Shown here piece after piece: positions 1-5,425 of a DNA stretch of 5,457 nt; position 1 is the stretch's first letter; each line of letters opens with the position of its first letter. This DNA comes from Bog-756 sp037141235 (GTDB lineage: Bacteria > Actinomycetota > Acidimicrobiia > Acidimicrobiales > RAAP-2), in NCBI GenBank assembly GCA_037141235.1, contig JBAXCY010000184.1, positions 1 to 5,457 of the forward strand, written 5' to 3'. Under the pieces are notes generated by a model, which searched no databases, was not told where the DNA came from, and saw only the letters and a program-made list of their open reading frames with translations. The position numbers and the translations under genes are program-made.

Positions 1-1352
1 CGCTGACCGCCCTCACGGGGCCCATCGGCACGAGTTCCGCTGCGCGATCCCCCGTCATTGCGAGGTCCAGTACCCCTGGGTCCGCCGGGCTTGCGCGACT
101 TGAACGGCCGAGAGGCGCGCACACCTCCACGGCTGGCATTGGGGGACGACTCACGGGAGCGATCGGGCTCGCGCTCCTTGATCACGCGGCGAGGCGGGGG
201 CGGACCCAGCACCGTCTCGATCTCCTTCACATCGGGCTCGGTGGTTCCCACCGGTACGCCGATGTCGCGCTGGAGCTTCTTGACTGCACCCGTCTTGTCG
301 GGCGTGACAAAGCTCACGACGACGCCGATCGCCCCGGCTCGAGCGGTGCGGCCGGAACGGTGCACGTAGTCCTTGGGGTCGGCCGACGGGTCGAAGTGGA
401 CCACGGCACGAACACCGTCTACGTGGATGCCCCGTGCCGCCACGTCGGTGGCCACTAGGGCGTCGGCGGCACCGCGCATGAACGAATCGAGGGCCTTTTC
501 GCGCTGCTTTTGGCTGCGGTCCCCGTGGATAGCGGCTGCCCGGATACCCCGCTGCTCGAGCTGACGGGCGATCCGGTCGGCACCGTGCTTGGTCCGGGAG
601 AAGACGATGGTCGGTCCAGCGGCGGCGATCACCTCGGCGGTGCGATCGATGCGGTCACCAGATGGGACCCGCCAGAACATATGCACGGCGGCGCTGGCGT
701 CGTTTTCGTCCACCTCGATCTCGTGGCGAGCCGGGTCCTTCTGGTAGCGACGGACCAGCACATCGATATCGCCGTCGAGAGTCGCCGAGAAGAGCAGTGT
801 CTGGCGTCCATCGGGCGTGAGGTCGAGGATCCTGCGCACGTCAGGAAGGAAGCCCATATCGGCCATGCGGTCCGCTTCGTCGATGACGACGATCTCGATG
901 GCGTCCAAACGGATGCTGCCGCGCTCCAAGAGGTCACCCAACCGGCCAGGGCAGGCCACGGCGACATCGACCCCGCGGGAGAGCGCCTTCAACTGGGGGC
1001 CGTAACCAACTCCACCGTAGAAGCAGTCCACCTTCAGCCCACGGGGATCGGCGAGGACCTGCAGTTCGGAGGCCACCTGGGCTGCCAGCTCTCGGGTAGG
1101 GGTCAGTACCAGGACCCGGGGAAACTTGGGCTTAGAACCCCTGCCCTGCAGTCGGGCGACGGCGCCGATACCGAAGGCCAGCGTCTTGCCAGATCCGGTG
1201 GGTGCCTTCCCACATACATCGCGACCGGCCAGCGCATCAGGAAGCGTCATGGCCTGGATGGGGAACGGCGAGGTGATCCCCTTGGCGTCCAGAGCTTTGA
1301 CGATGTCGGAGGGCACGCCGAGGACGGCGAAAGTAGAAGGAGACGAGGGCAT
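1..1352 (-). CDS. DEAD-box ATP-dependent RNA helicase, C-terminus cut by window edge
   Basis: ATP-dependent RNA unwinding or remodelling enzyme of superfamily 2, acting in the cytoplasm on structured RNA (ribosome assembly or mRNA decay are the usual roles; the exact one cannot be told here). 450 codons are visible with no stop. The helicase motifs follow in one uninterrupted frame: Q motif (F30 to Q33), motif I PTGSGKT with Lys56, PTREL 85-89, CPGR 134-137 (TPGR in many relatives), DEAD 158-161, SAT 189-191, IVFSRTK from about 249, ATDVAARG 301-308 and HRSGRTAR 331-338. After a proline run (384-387) comes a tail of at least 63 residues rich in Arg, Gly, Ser and Pro, typical of the unstructured RNA-binding tails of this family. 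The ATG at 1350-1352 is the only sensible start, because an in-frame TAG lies 15 nt upstream (1368-1370). The ribosome site is weak (GAAAG, 7 nt away). RhlE, DeaD/CsdA and related subtypes cannot be separated with confidence. Confidence 0.96.
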   Translation of the reverse strand, partial: MPSSPSTFAVLGVPSDIVKALDAKGITSPFPIQAMTLPDALAGRDVCGKAPTGSGKTLAFGIGAVARLQGRGSKPKFPRVLVLTPTRELAAQVASELQVLADPRGLKVDCFYGGVGYGPQLKALSRGVDVAVACPGRLGDLLERGSIRLDAIEIVVIDEADRMADMGFLPDVRRILDLTPDGRQTLLFSATLDGDIDVLVRRYQKDPARHEIEVDENDASAAVHMFWRVPSGDRIDRTAEVIAAAGPTIVFSRTKHGADRIARQLEQRGIRAAAIHGDRSQKQREKALDSFMRGAADALVATDVAARGIHVDGVRAVVHFDPSADPKDYVHRSGRTARAGAIGVVVSFVTPDKTGAVKKLQRDIGVPVGTTEPDVKEIETVLGPPPPRRVIKEREPDRSRESSPNASRGGVRASRPFKSRKPGGPRGTGPRNDGGSRSGTRADGPREGGQ

Positions 1353-1438
1353 AGAGACACTTTCGGGCTACAGGGGAAGCACCGGAGTGTGCCTCGGGAA
1401 CCGCCAGGCGCGTGCAAACAGCGCGGCAGTGTGCTTCT

Positions 1439-1444
1439 ACCCTA
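1439..1444 (-). promoter_or_regulatory. Candidate -10 box (TAGGGT) for the helicase gene
   Basis: On the minus strand the sequence reads TGTAGGGT, matching the actinobacterial TANNNT -10 pattern with an upstream TG. It lies 86 nt before the helicase ATG, which would give a leader of roughly 80 nt. I see no good -35 hexamer at 16-18 nt. The same TGTAGGGT string occurs just before the gene starting at 4441, which modestly raises its credibility. Confidence 0.25.
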
Positions 1445-1471
1445 CAGGATTTCTGGCACCAACGCGTCGCG

Positions 1472-1499
1472 GGCCACTTCCCATGCCGATCAAGTGGCC
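1472..1499. repeat. Inverted repeat, 8-bp arms with 12-nt loop
   Basis: The arms GGCCACTT (1472-1479) and AAGTGGCC (1492-1499) are perfect reverse complements around a 12-nt spacer. It lies 47 bp past the epimerase stop and its right arm overlaps the first bases of the 12-bp tandem repeat. In the direction of transcription no T-run follows, so a classical intrinsic terminator is unlikely. A protein-binding operator or an RNA hairpin in or before the helicase leader are alternatives. Confidence 0.5.
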
Positions 1500-1535
1500 A
1501 TGACGTCGGCCATGACGTCGGCCATGACGTCGGCC
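1496..1535. repeat. Three perfect tandem copies of a 12-bp unit
   Basis: The unit GGCCATGACGTC occurs at 1496-1507, 1508-1519 and 1520-1531 without a mismatch, followed by a further GGCC (1532-1535). Each unit contains two short palindromes, GGCC and GACGTC, so palindromic cores recur about once per helical turn. The array ends 10 bp from the epimerase stop and lies upstream of the helicase. It could be a cluster of regulator sites or a simple slippage product; the sequence alone does not decide. Confidence 0.85.
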
Positions 1536-1545
1536 GGCGATACCC

Positions 1546-2511
1546 CTAGAGCTCGCCGGACTCCACGAGTCGGTTCCGCACGAACTCGATCGTGGCCGCC
1601 GATCCGACCCCCAACTCGGTCCACGGGCTCCAGCCCAGTTGGATCCCGGCACGTGTCGGGTCGAGGCAGTTCCGAGCGAGCTCACCCGCCCTCAGGGGCT
1701 TGTACTCGTATTCCGCCTCTACCCCAGCTTGATTCGCCATCTCCCGAAGGAGTGTGTTGACCGAAGTCTCCTCGCCGGTCCCGATGTTGCACACCAATCC
1801 GCCGCCCTTGCTGGCGGCCCGGACGAAACCATCGACCACGTCGTCGACGTACACGAAGTCCCGAGTCTGCTCGCCATCGCCGAAGATCGTGATGGGCTCG
1901 CCGCGCAGAAGCCGTTCGGCGAAGATCGCCACTACGCCAGCCTCACCGTGGGGGTCCTGGCGGGGCCCATAGACATTGGCGAGCGCTAGGGCTGCGAACT
2001 CCAGCGAGTGCAGCTCTCGGTAGGCAAGTAGGTAGTCCAGCGCTGCCTTCTTCGACACTCCGTAAGGAGAGAGCGGACGCTGGGGAAGCGATTCCTTCAG
2101 TGGCAACTCAGATACGTCGGGCTCGCCGTAGAGAGTGCCCCCACTGGCGGCAAAGACGACCCGTTGCACATCGGCCTTCCGTGCTCCTTCGAGGATCCGC
2201 AGCGTGCCGATGAGGTTGACATCGGCATCGAATACCGGGTCGGCAACGGAGACTCTGACGTCTGCTTGGGCAGCAAGGTGGAAGATCACATCTGGCGCTC
2301 GTCTAGCGATGAGCTCCACTACCTCGGGGGAGCGAATGTCGAGGCGGTGGAACGAAAAATCGTTCTCGGTGGAGGCGCGAGCGGCGGCCAAGTTGGTGAG
2401 TGATCCCGTCGAGAGGTCATCGATCACGTCGACGGAATGTCCTTCGGCCAGCAGCCGATCTACCAGAGTGGATCCGATGAATCCGGCACCACCGGTGACG
2501 AGTGCGTTCAC
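1546..2511 (-). CDS. galE: NAD-dependent sugar-nucleotide epimerase, GalE1-like
   Basis: Extended short-chain dehydrogenase, most likely UDP-glucose 4-epimerase interconverting UDP-Glc and UDP-Gal in the cytoplasm. Numbered from the GTG start (321 aa): the NAD-binding loop TGGAGFIG is at 6-13, an acidic Asp31 closes strand 2, HLAAQ is at 78-82, a Ser-Gly-Gly triad is at 123-125, the catalytic pair Tyr150 and Lys154 forms YGVSK, NVYGPRQDPHGEAG lies at 179-192 and a substrate-domain FGDG...RDFVYVDD at 210-224. Length and several blocks match M. tuberculosis GalE1 (Rv3634c) as I remember it. Start choice: a longer TTG start at 2517 would have its Shine-Dalgarno touching the start codon, whereas the GTG at 2509-2511 has GGGGAG exactly 6 nt upstream and gives an N-terminus (MNALVTGG) like that of GalE1. 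It begins 2 bp after the nucleotidyltransferase stop, so the two are coupled. Other 4-epimerase or dehydratase substrates are possible. Confidence 0.93.
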   Translation of the reverse strand: MNALVTGGAGFIGSTLVDRLLAEGHSVDVIDDLSTGSLTNLAAARASTENDFSFHRLDIRSPEVVELIARRAPDVIFHLAAQADVRVSVADPVFDADVNLIGTLRILEGARKADVQRVVFAASGGTLYGEPDVSELPLKESLPQRPLSPYGVSKKAALDYLLAYRELHSLEFAALALANVYGPRQDPHGEAGVVAIFAERLLRGEPITIFGDGEQTRDFVYVDDVVDGFVRAASKGGGLVCNIGTGEETSVNTLLREMANQAGVEAEYEYKPLRAGELARNCLDPTRAGIQLGWSPWTELGVGSAATIEFVRNRLVESGEL

Positions 2512-2513
2512 GT

Positions 2514-3605
2514 TCAACTCCCCGTGGGATAACGCTCGCCATCGAGCGTGGTTCCTGATGCAATGACGGCTCGAGCACCAACGACTGATACGCCCGAGAC
2601 CGTGCAGCGCTGGCCGACGATAGCGGCGGAACCGATGATCGAGTGATCGACCGTGGCTCGGGCGGCGATCCGAGCACCGGGCAGAATCACCGAGTGGGAG
2701 ATCACTGCGCCTGATTCGATGACCGAGTCGGCACCGATCACGGAGTCGCTGACGGAGGCGTCGGAGGCTACCGAAGCGTTACGACCGATCAACGACCGCG
2801 TTACCGACCGAGGGACCACGTCCACCTCTCCGATGGTCCACACCCCAACCCCGAGGTCTGGGTCCTGGACAGCACCAGGTGCTGGGGGGCCGGCCCTCCG
2901 TCCACTGATCAGATCCCTATGAGCCCGCAAGTAGGCGTCGGGTGTACCGGTATCGAGCCAGTAAGCATCCGAACCTTGGGCGTAGAGCCCCCCGTCCGCA
3001 ACCATGGCTGGGAAGATCTCGCGCTCGATCGAGACCCGGATATCGGGGGTGATCCGCTGGAGCACAGACGGCTCCAGGACATAGATGCCCGCATTGATGA
3101 AGTTGGTCGGGGCTTCGTCGCGCGGTGGCTTCTCGATGAATGCGGTGACTTTGCCGTTCTCATCCGTGGGAACCACTCCAAAGGCACTCGGATCCTCCAC
3201 CGGGGTGAGCCCGATGGTTCCTTCCGCCCCTCGCTCGCGATGGAACGCCACCAGTCCACTGATGTCGAAATCAGTCAGTACATCACCGTTGAGCACCACG
3301 AAGGTGTCGTCGATTCCGTCGAAATCGGCGGCGAACCGAATGGCGCCCGCCGTATCTAGGGGGCTCGGCTCCACGGCATACTTTGAGCGAACGCCGGCAA
3401 TGACTCCATCCGGATAGGCATCCGTGAACGCATCTGGGCGGTACCCGAGCGACAGGACTGCCTCGTCGATCCCGTGGCTGGCCAGGTGTCCGAGCACCCG
3501 CTCGACCATGGTGATCTCAGCGATCGGGAGCATCTGCTTGGGTGTTGTGAGCGTCAGGGGCCTCAGTCGTGTGCCCTCGCCGCCCACAAGGACGACGGCT
3601 CTCAC
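2514..3605 (-). CDS. Sugar-1-phosphate nucleotidyltransferase, ManB/ManC-like, with beta-helix tail
   Basis: Joins an NTP to a sugar 1-phosphate to give an NDP-sugar and pyrophosphate in the cytoplasm. The GT-A-like catalytic domain fills roughly residues 1-235 of 363: the signature GGEGTRLRPLT (8-18) with Lys23 in TPKQMLPI, NGD (106-108) whose Asp108 should bind the metal, FGV (142-144), EKP (158-160), NAG (171-173), the block SIEREIFP (192-199) and WLDTGTP (216-222) with a second metal-ligand Asp218. From about residue 260 on, hexapeptide-like repeats (isoleucine/valine every sixth position or so) suggest a left-handed beta-helix. Length and layout match mycobacterial ManB (Rv3264c), a GDP-mannose pyrophosphorylase, but specificity for glucose 1-phosphate with UTP or dTTP cannot be excluded. 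The GTG start (3603-3605) overlaps the preceding stop as GTGA, indicating coupling with the membrane-protein gene, and the epimerase follows 2 bp after its own stop. Confidence 0.93.
   Translation of the reverse strand: MRAVVLVGGEGTRLRPLTLTTPKQMLPIAEITMVERVLGHLASHGIDEAVLSLGYRPDAFTDAYPDGVIAGVRSKYAVEPSPLDTAGAIRFAADFDGIDDTFVVLNGDVLTDFDISGLVAFHRERGAEGTIGLTPVEDPSAFGVVPTDENGKVTAFIEKPPRDEAPTNFINAGIYVLEPSVLQRITPDIRVSIEREIFPAMVADGGLYAQGSDAYWLDTGTPDAYLRAHRDLISGRRAGPPAPGAVQDPDLGVGVWTIGEVDVVPRSVTRSLIGRNASVASDASVSDSVIGADSVIESGAVISHSVILPGARIAARATVDHSIIGSAAIVGQRCTVSGVSVVGARAVIASGTTLDGERYPTGS
2518..2523 (-). promoter_or_regulatory. Shine-Dalgarno site that decides the epimerase start
   Basis: GGGGAG on the minus strand sits 6 nt before GTG (2509-2511) but directly abuts the upstream TTG (2515-2517). 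Ribosomes need a gap, so the site supports the GTG start. It lies within the last codons of the nucleotidyltransferase, a layout typical of translational coupling. Confidence 0.7.
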
Positions 3606-4441
3606 CCGTTCGTTCCGCCCGGCTTCGTCGTCGTCGGTGTGGCCGGAACGGTGGTCGCCGACGACTTCGCATTAGTGGTCGGCGGTGTCGTGGCCGGCGG
3701 TGTCGTGGCCGGCGGTGTCGTGGTCGGCGTGCCCGTCGGTGCTGTGGTCGGCGTGGTCGGCGTGGCCGGAGCCGCGCTGTTGGCATTGATCAGGTTGGTA
3801 ATCACGGCGGCAGGGGGCTTGGGAACAGTGGCGTTGGCCGGGAGGAACGCCATGGTGATCAGTTGACCGTTCTTGAAGAGAAGGTTCTGGGGGTCACCTG
3901 GAGTCTGCGCACCGGACTTCGATGTGAAGTTGGGCCAGCTATACACAATGACGATGCCGGCCTTTCCTGCATCAGGCGTGCCCTTGGGGCAGACCTTCCC
4001 GTTGGTGTAAGCGGACTTCCCGGGGTACTGGATGGAAGTATTGGTGAGTTCCAGACCCTTGTAGTTCGAGACGAACTTGCCGAGAGTGGCGCTGGCTCCG
4101 GATTCCGAGCTGTTCTTGGGGGCGATGGTGAGGACGCCGTTGCCGTCGGCAACCAGTCCGGTCTTCTTCTGATTGGTGCTGGCGGCCAGATTGGGCTGCA
4201 TCGTGCCGCAGATATTGATTCCCAGTGCCGCGTACCAGGTCTGGGATGTTGTCGGCGGCCCAGCAGAAGACGTCGTCTTGTGGCTGAGCTGATATCGGCT
4301 GAACCCGACCAGGACCAGTCCGATCACGATCACTATGCCCAGACTCGCATAGAAGTTCACGGGCATCTGCCCGCGATATGTCCTGCCACCACCCGTAGTG
4401 GCGGCGCGCTGCACCGATTTGCCCGTCGAGTTACTTGCCAT
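3602..4441 (-). CDS. One-pass membrane protein of unknown function with Thr/Pro-rich tail
   Basis: I do not recognise a named family. The 279-residue protein has a basic, Gly/Thr-rich cytoplasmic N-terminus (1-29), one strongly hydrophobic segment (about 30-47, with Arg49 and Lys55 just after it), an outer domain (about 65-220) and a 58-residue tail (222-279) holding 23 Thr and 14 Pro. The positive charge lies on both sides of the membrane segment, so orientation is inferred from the tail and the two cysteines (Cys78 and Cys151), which could form a disulfide outside. Conserved-looking marks are W69..ALG..IC78, a Gly-rich stretch ending in Pro108, and ATLGKF (118-123). From memory, Acidimicrobiia carry membrane proteins with a similar layout but a His-rich central motif. 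ATG 4439-4441 is the only start, since an in-frame TGA lies at 4451-4453. Its stop overlaps the nucleotidyltransferase GTG, so a link to envelope glycan assembly is inferred from position only. Confidence 0.85.
   Translation of the reverse strand: MASNSTGKSVQRAATTGGGRTYRGQMPVNFYASLGIVIVIGLVLVGFSRYQLSHKTTSSAGPPTTSQTWYAALGINICGTMQPNLAASTNQKKTGLVADGNGVLTIAPKNSSESGASATLGKFVSNYKGLELTNTSIQYPGKSAYTNGKVCPKGTPDAGKAGIVIVYSWPNFTSKSGAQTPGDPQNLLFKNGQLITMAFLPANATVPKPPAAVITNLINANSAAPATPTTPTTAPTGTPTTTPPATTPPATTPPTTNAKSSATTVPATPTTTKPGGTNG
3681..3725. repeat. 15-bp in-frame tandem repeat in the Thr/Pro tail
   Basis: Three copies of GGCGGTGTCGTGGCC occur at 3681-3695, 3696-3710 and 3711-3725, the last with one change (T for C). 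They encode the pentapeptide pattern TTPPA within the tail of the membrane protein. Shorter GTGGTCGGC copies nearby (around 3744-3765) encode further Pro-Thr units. A multiple of three keeps the frame, so copy-number change would alter only linker length. Confidence 0.85.
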
Positions 4442-4501
4442 GATCGTCCGTCACCCTACAACGTCCAACCGGGACCATCGTCACCACTCTGCATGCACCC
4501 G
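4442..4501. other. 60-bp gap between glycosyltransferase and membrane-protein genes
   Basis: This is the only real break inside the glycan cluster. It contains a TAGGGT box close to the next start codon and the short palindrome TGCATGCA near 4490-4497. I see no hairpin followed by a T-run, so read-through from the glycosyltransferase gene remains possible. Confidence 0.5.
4453..4458 (-). promoter_or_regulatory. Candidate -10 box (TAGGGT), near-leaderless promoter
   Basis: TGTAGGGT on the minus strand ends 11 nt before the ATG of the membrane-protein gene. A start site 6-7 nt downstream would leave a leader of only about 4-5 nt, in keeping with the leaderless or near-leaderless transcripts common in actinobacteria and with the lack of a strong Shine-Dalgarno there. 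No convincing -35 hexamer is seen. This would give the three-gene downstream unit its own promoter. Confidence 0.35.
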
Positions 4502-5425
4502 TCATGAACGTATGGCTCGACCCAGGCAGGCCAGTCCGGTCCGAACAGCCACGCCGACAGCGACCAAAGGGAGCAGCACTCGGTGCCACCCCGTGGACGA
4601 CCGTCCGGCAAACCGGAGCAACGAGCGGTGGTGCTCGAGGATCATCCGGTACGGATGAAGGTCGGTGGACAGTCCTTGGAGGTGGGTCACTTCCGCTCCT
4701 GGCACATAGGCGACGCTCCATCCGCTCCTCCCGATGCGCCAGCACAGGTCGACGTCTTCTACGTACATGAAGTACGACTCGTCGAATCCACCGATCGACT
4801 CGAACGCGCTGCGACGCACCAGAAAGCAGGCCCCTGACACCCAGTCGACGGTCCGGGTATCAGTTCCGCTCTCATCAAGATCGGCCTGTTGATAGCGACG
4901 GGTGAACCGGTTGTCAGAAGCAAAGATGCCCAGAAGCGCATGTCCGGCAGCATCCACCATGGACGGAAACCGGCGGGCCGACGGGTAGCGCTCGCCCGAT
5001 GCGTTGCGGATCAGAGGTCCCACCAGGGCGCACCCCGGGTCGGCGTCCAGGGCGGCCACCAGTGCGGTGACGGCACCGGGTGGCACTTCGAGGTCGGGAT
5101 TGCAGATCAGGATCAACGGCGCCGCAGATGCTGACACGCCACGGTTGGCCGCGGCGCCGTAACCCAGATTTCTCCCCGGGGACACGACAGTCACCTCGGA
5201 GACGGCCGCCTCGGCAGCAGCCAGCGAACCGTCAGTGGAGCCGTTGTCGACCACGACCAGTTCAGCTAGTCCGGCGCTACGCAGATCAGCAACACATCGA
5301 GCCAGAGCAAGTCCCGATTCGTAGTTGACCACCACCGACGCAGTCCGACTGCCGGCCGCCTCATCCTCGCCTGCACCTGCGCCTGCGCCTGCACCTGCAC
5401 CGGCACCTGCACCCCGGACGCTCAC
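4502..5425 (-). CDS. wbbL: Family 2 glycosyltransferase, WbbL-like rhamnosyltransferase
   Basis: Probably transfers rhamnose from dTDP-rhamnose to a polyprenyl-diphosphate-linked GlcNAc at the inner face of the membrane, as mycobacterial WbbL (Rv3265c) does; the donor and acceptor here are inferred. GT-A motifs in 307 residues: VVNY (32-35), VVDNGSTDGS (58-67), NLGYGAAANRG (86-96), NPD (109-111) in the metal/nucleotide position, GPLIR (136-140), YPSAR (147-151), SGACFLVRR (197-205) and GGFDESYFMYVEDVDLCWR (212-230) with the likely catalytic acidic residues Glu223 and Asp224. GPLIR, YPSAR and the following HALLG closely match the corresponding WbbL blocks as I remember them. The GTG start (5423-5425) is uncertain: the frame stays open to the window edge, and residues 5-19 are a pure Gly-Ala repeat that relatives lack. 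In-frame GTG codons at residues 31-33 have no good ribosome site and would cut into the first strand. A putative upstream stop overlaps the start as GTGA. Confidence 0.9.
   Translation of the reverse strand: MSVRGAGAGAGAGAGAGAGEDEAAGSRTASVVVNYESGLALARCVADLRSAGLAELVVVDNGSTDGSLAAAEAAVSEVTVVSPGRNLGYGAAANRGVSASAAPLILICNPDLEVPPGAVTALVAALDADPGCALVGPLIRNASGERYPSARRFPSMVDAAGHALLGIFASDNRFTRRYQQADLDESGTDTRTVDWVSGACFLVRRSAFESIGGFDESYFMYVEDVDLCWRIGRSGWSVAYVPGAEVTHLQGLSTDLHPYRMILEHHRSLLRFAGRSSTGWHRVLLPLVAVGVAVRTGLACLGRAIRS
5369..5413. repeat. Hexanucleotide tandem repeat encoding (Gly-Ala)n
   Basis: Seven GGNGCN hexamers (mostly GGTGCA or GGCGCA, one GGTGCC on the coding strand) plus a final GGC encode residues 5-19 of the glycosyltransferase. 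The near-identity of the units at the DNA level, rather than only at the protein level, suggests recent expansion by slippage. Six-base steps keep the frame, so on/off switching is not expected. Confidence 0.85.

Larger units (their letters stand above)
1353..1545. other. Intergenic region upstream of the helicase gene
   Basis: This 193-bp gap between the epimerase stop and the helicase start holds a 12-bp tandem repeat (1496-1535), an 8-bp inverted repeat (1472-1499) and a TAGGGT box (minus strand, 1439-1444). No coding frame in it looks real. It probably contains the helicase promoter and leader; helicase leaders are often regulatory, but nothing here proves that. Confidence 0.6.

Noticed and set aside
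129..137. Frameshift or degeneration in the helicase tail
   Set aside because: All helicase motifs and the basic tail stay in one frame from 1352 to the window edge with no stop, so the gene appears intact and is only cut by the window.
1472..1499. Intrinsic terminator of the glycan operon
   Set aside because: The stem is plausible but the minus-strand sequence after it (CGCGACGCG) has no T-run, and the 12-nt loop is long, so it is kept only as an inverted repeat.
1496..1535. CRISPR-like direct repeats
   Set aside because: The 12-bp units are contiguous with no spacers between them and there are no cas genes in the window.
1437..1685. Minus-strand frame of 82 codons with RRHG repeats
   Set aside because: The repeats are a translation of the 12-bp tandem array, and most of the frame overlaps the epimerase gene out of phase.
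510..1760. Plus-strand open frame of 416 codons spanning the helicase and the end of the epimerase gene
   Set aside because: It lies antisense to two genes with complete motif sets, crosses an intergenic region with repeats, and its product shows no recognisable domain. Long antisense frames are expected in GC-rich coding DNA.
4490..4497. TGCATGCA palindrome as an operator
   Set aside because: An isolated 8-bp palindrome is expected by chance often enough, and no second copy or known motif supports it.
3569..4507. Plus-strand open frame of 312 codons opposite the membrane-protein gene
   Set aside because: Its product is dominated by Arg/Gly repeats that are simply the reverse reading of the Thr/Pro tail repeats, and it runs antisense to a gene with a membrane segment and coupled junctions.
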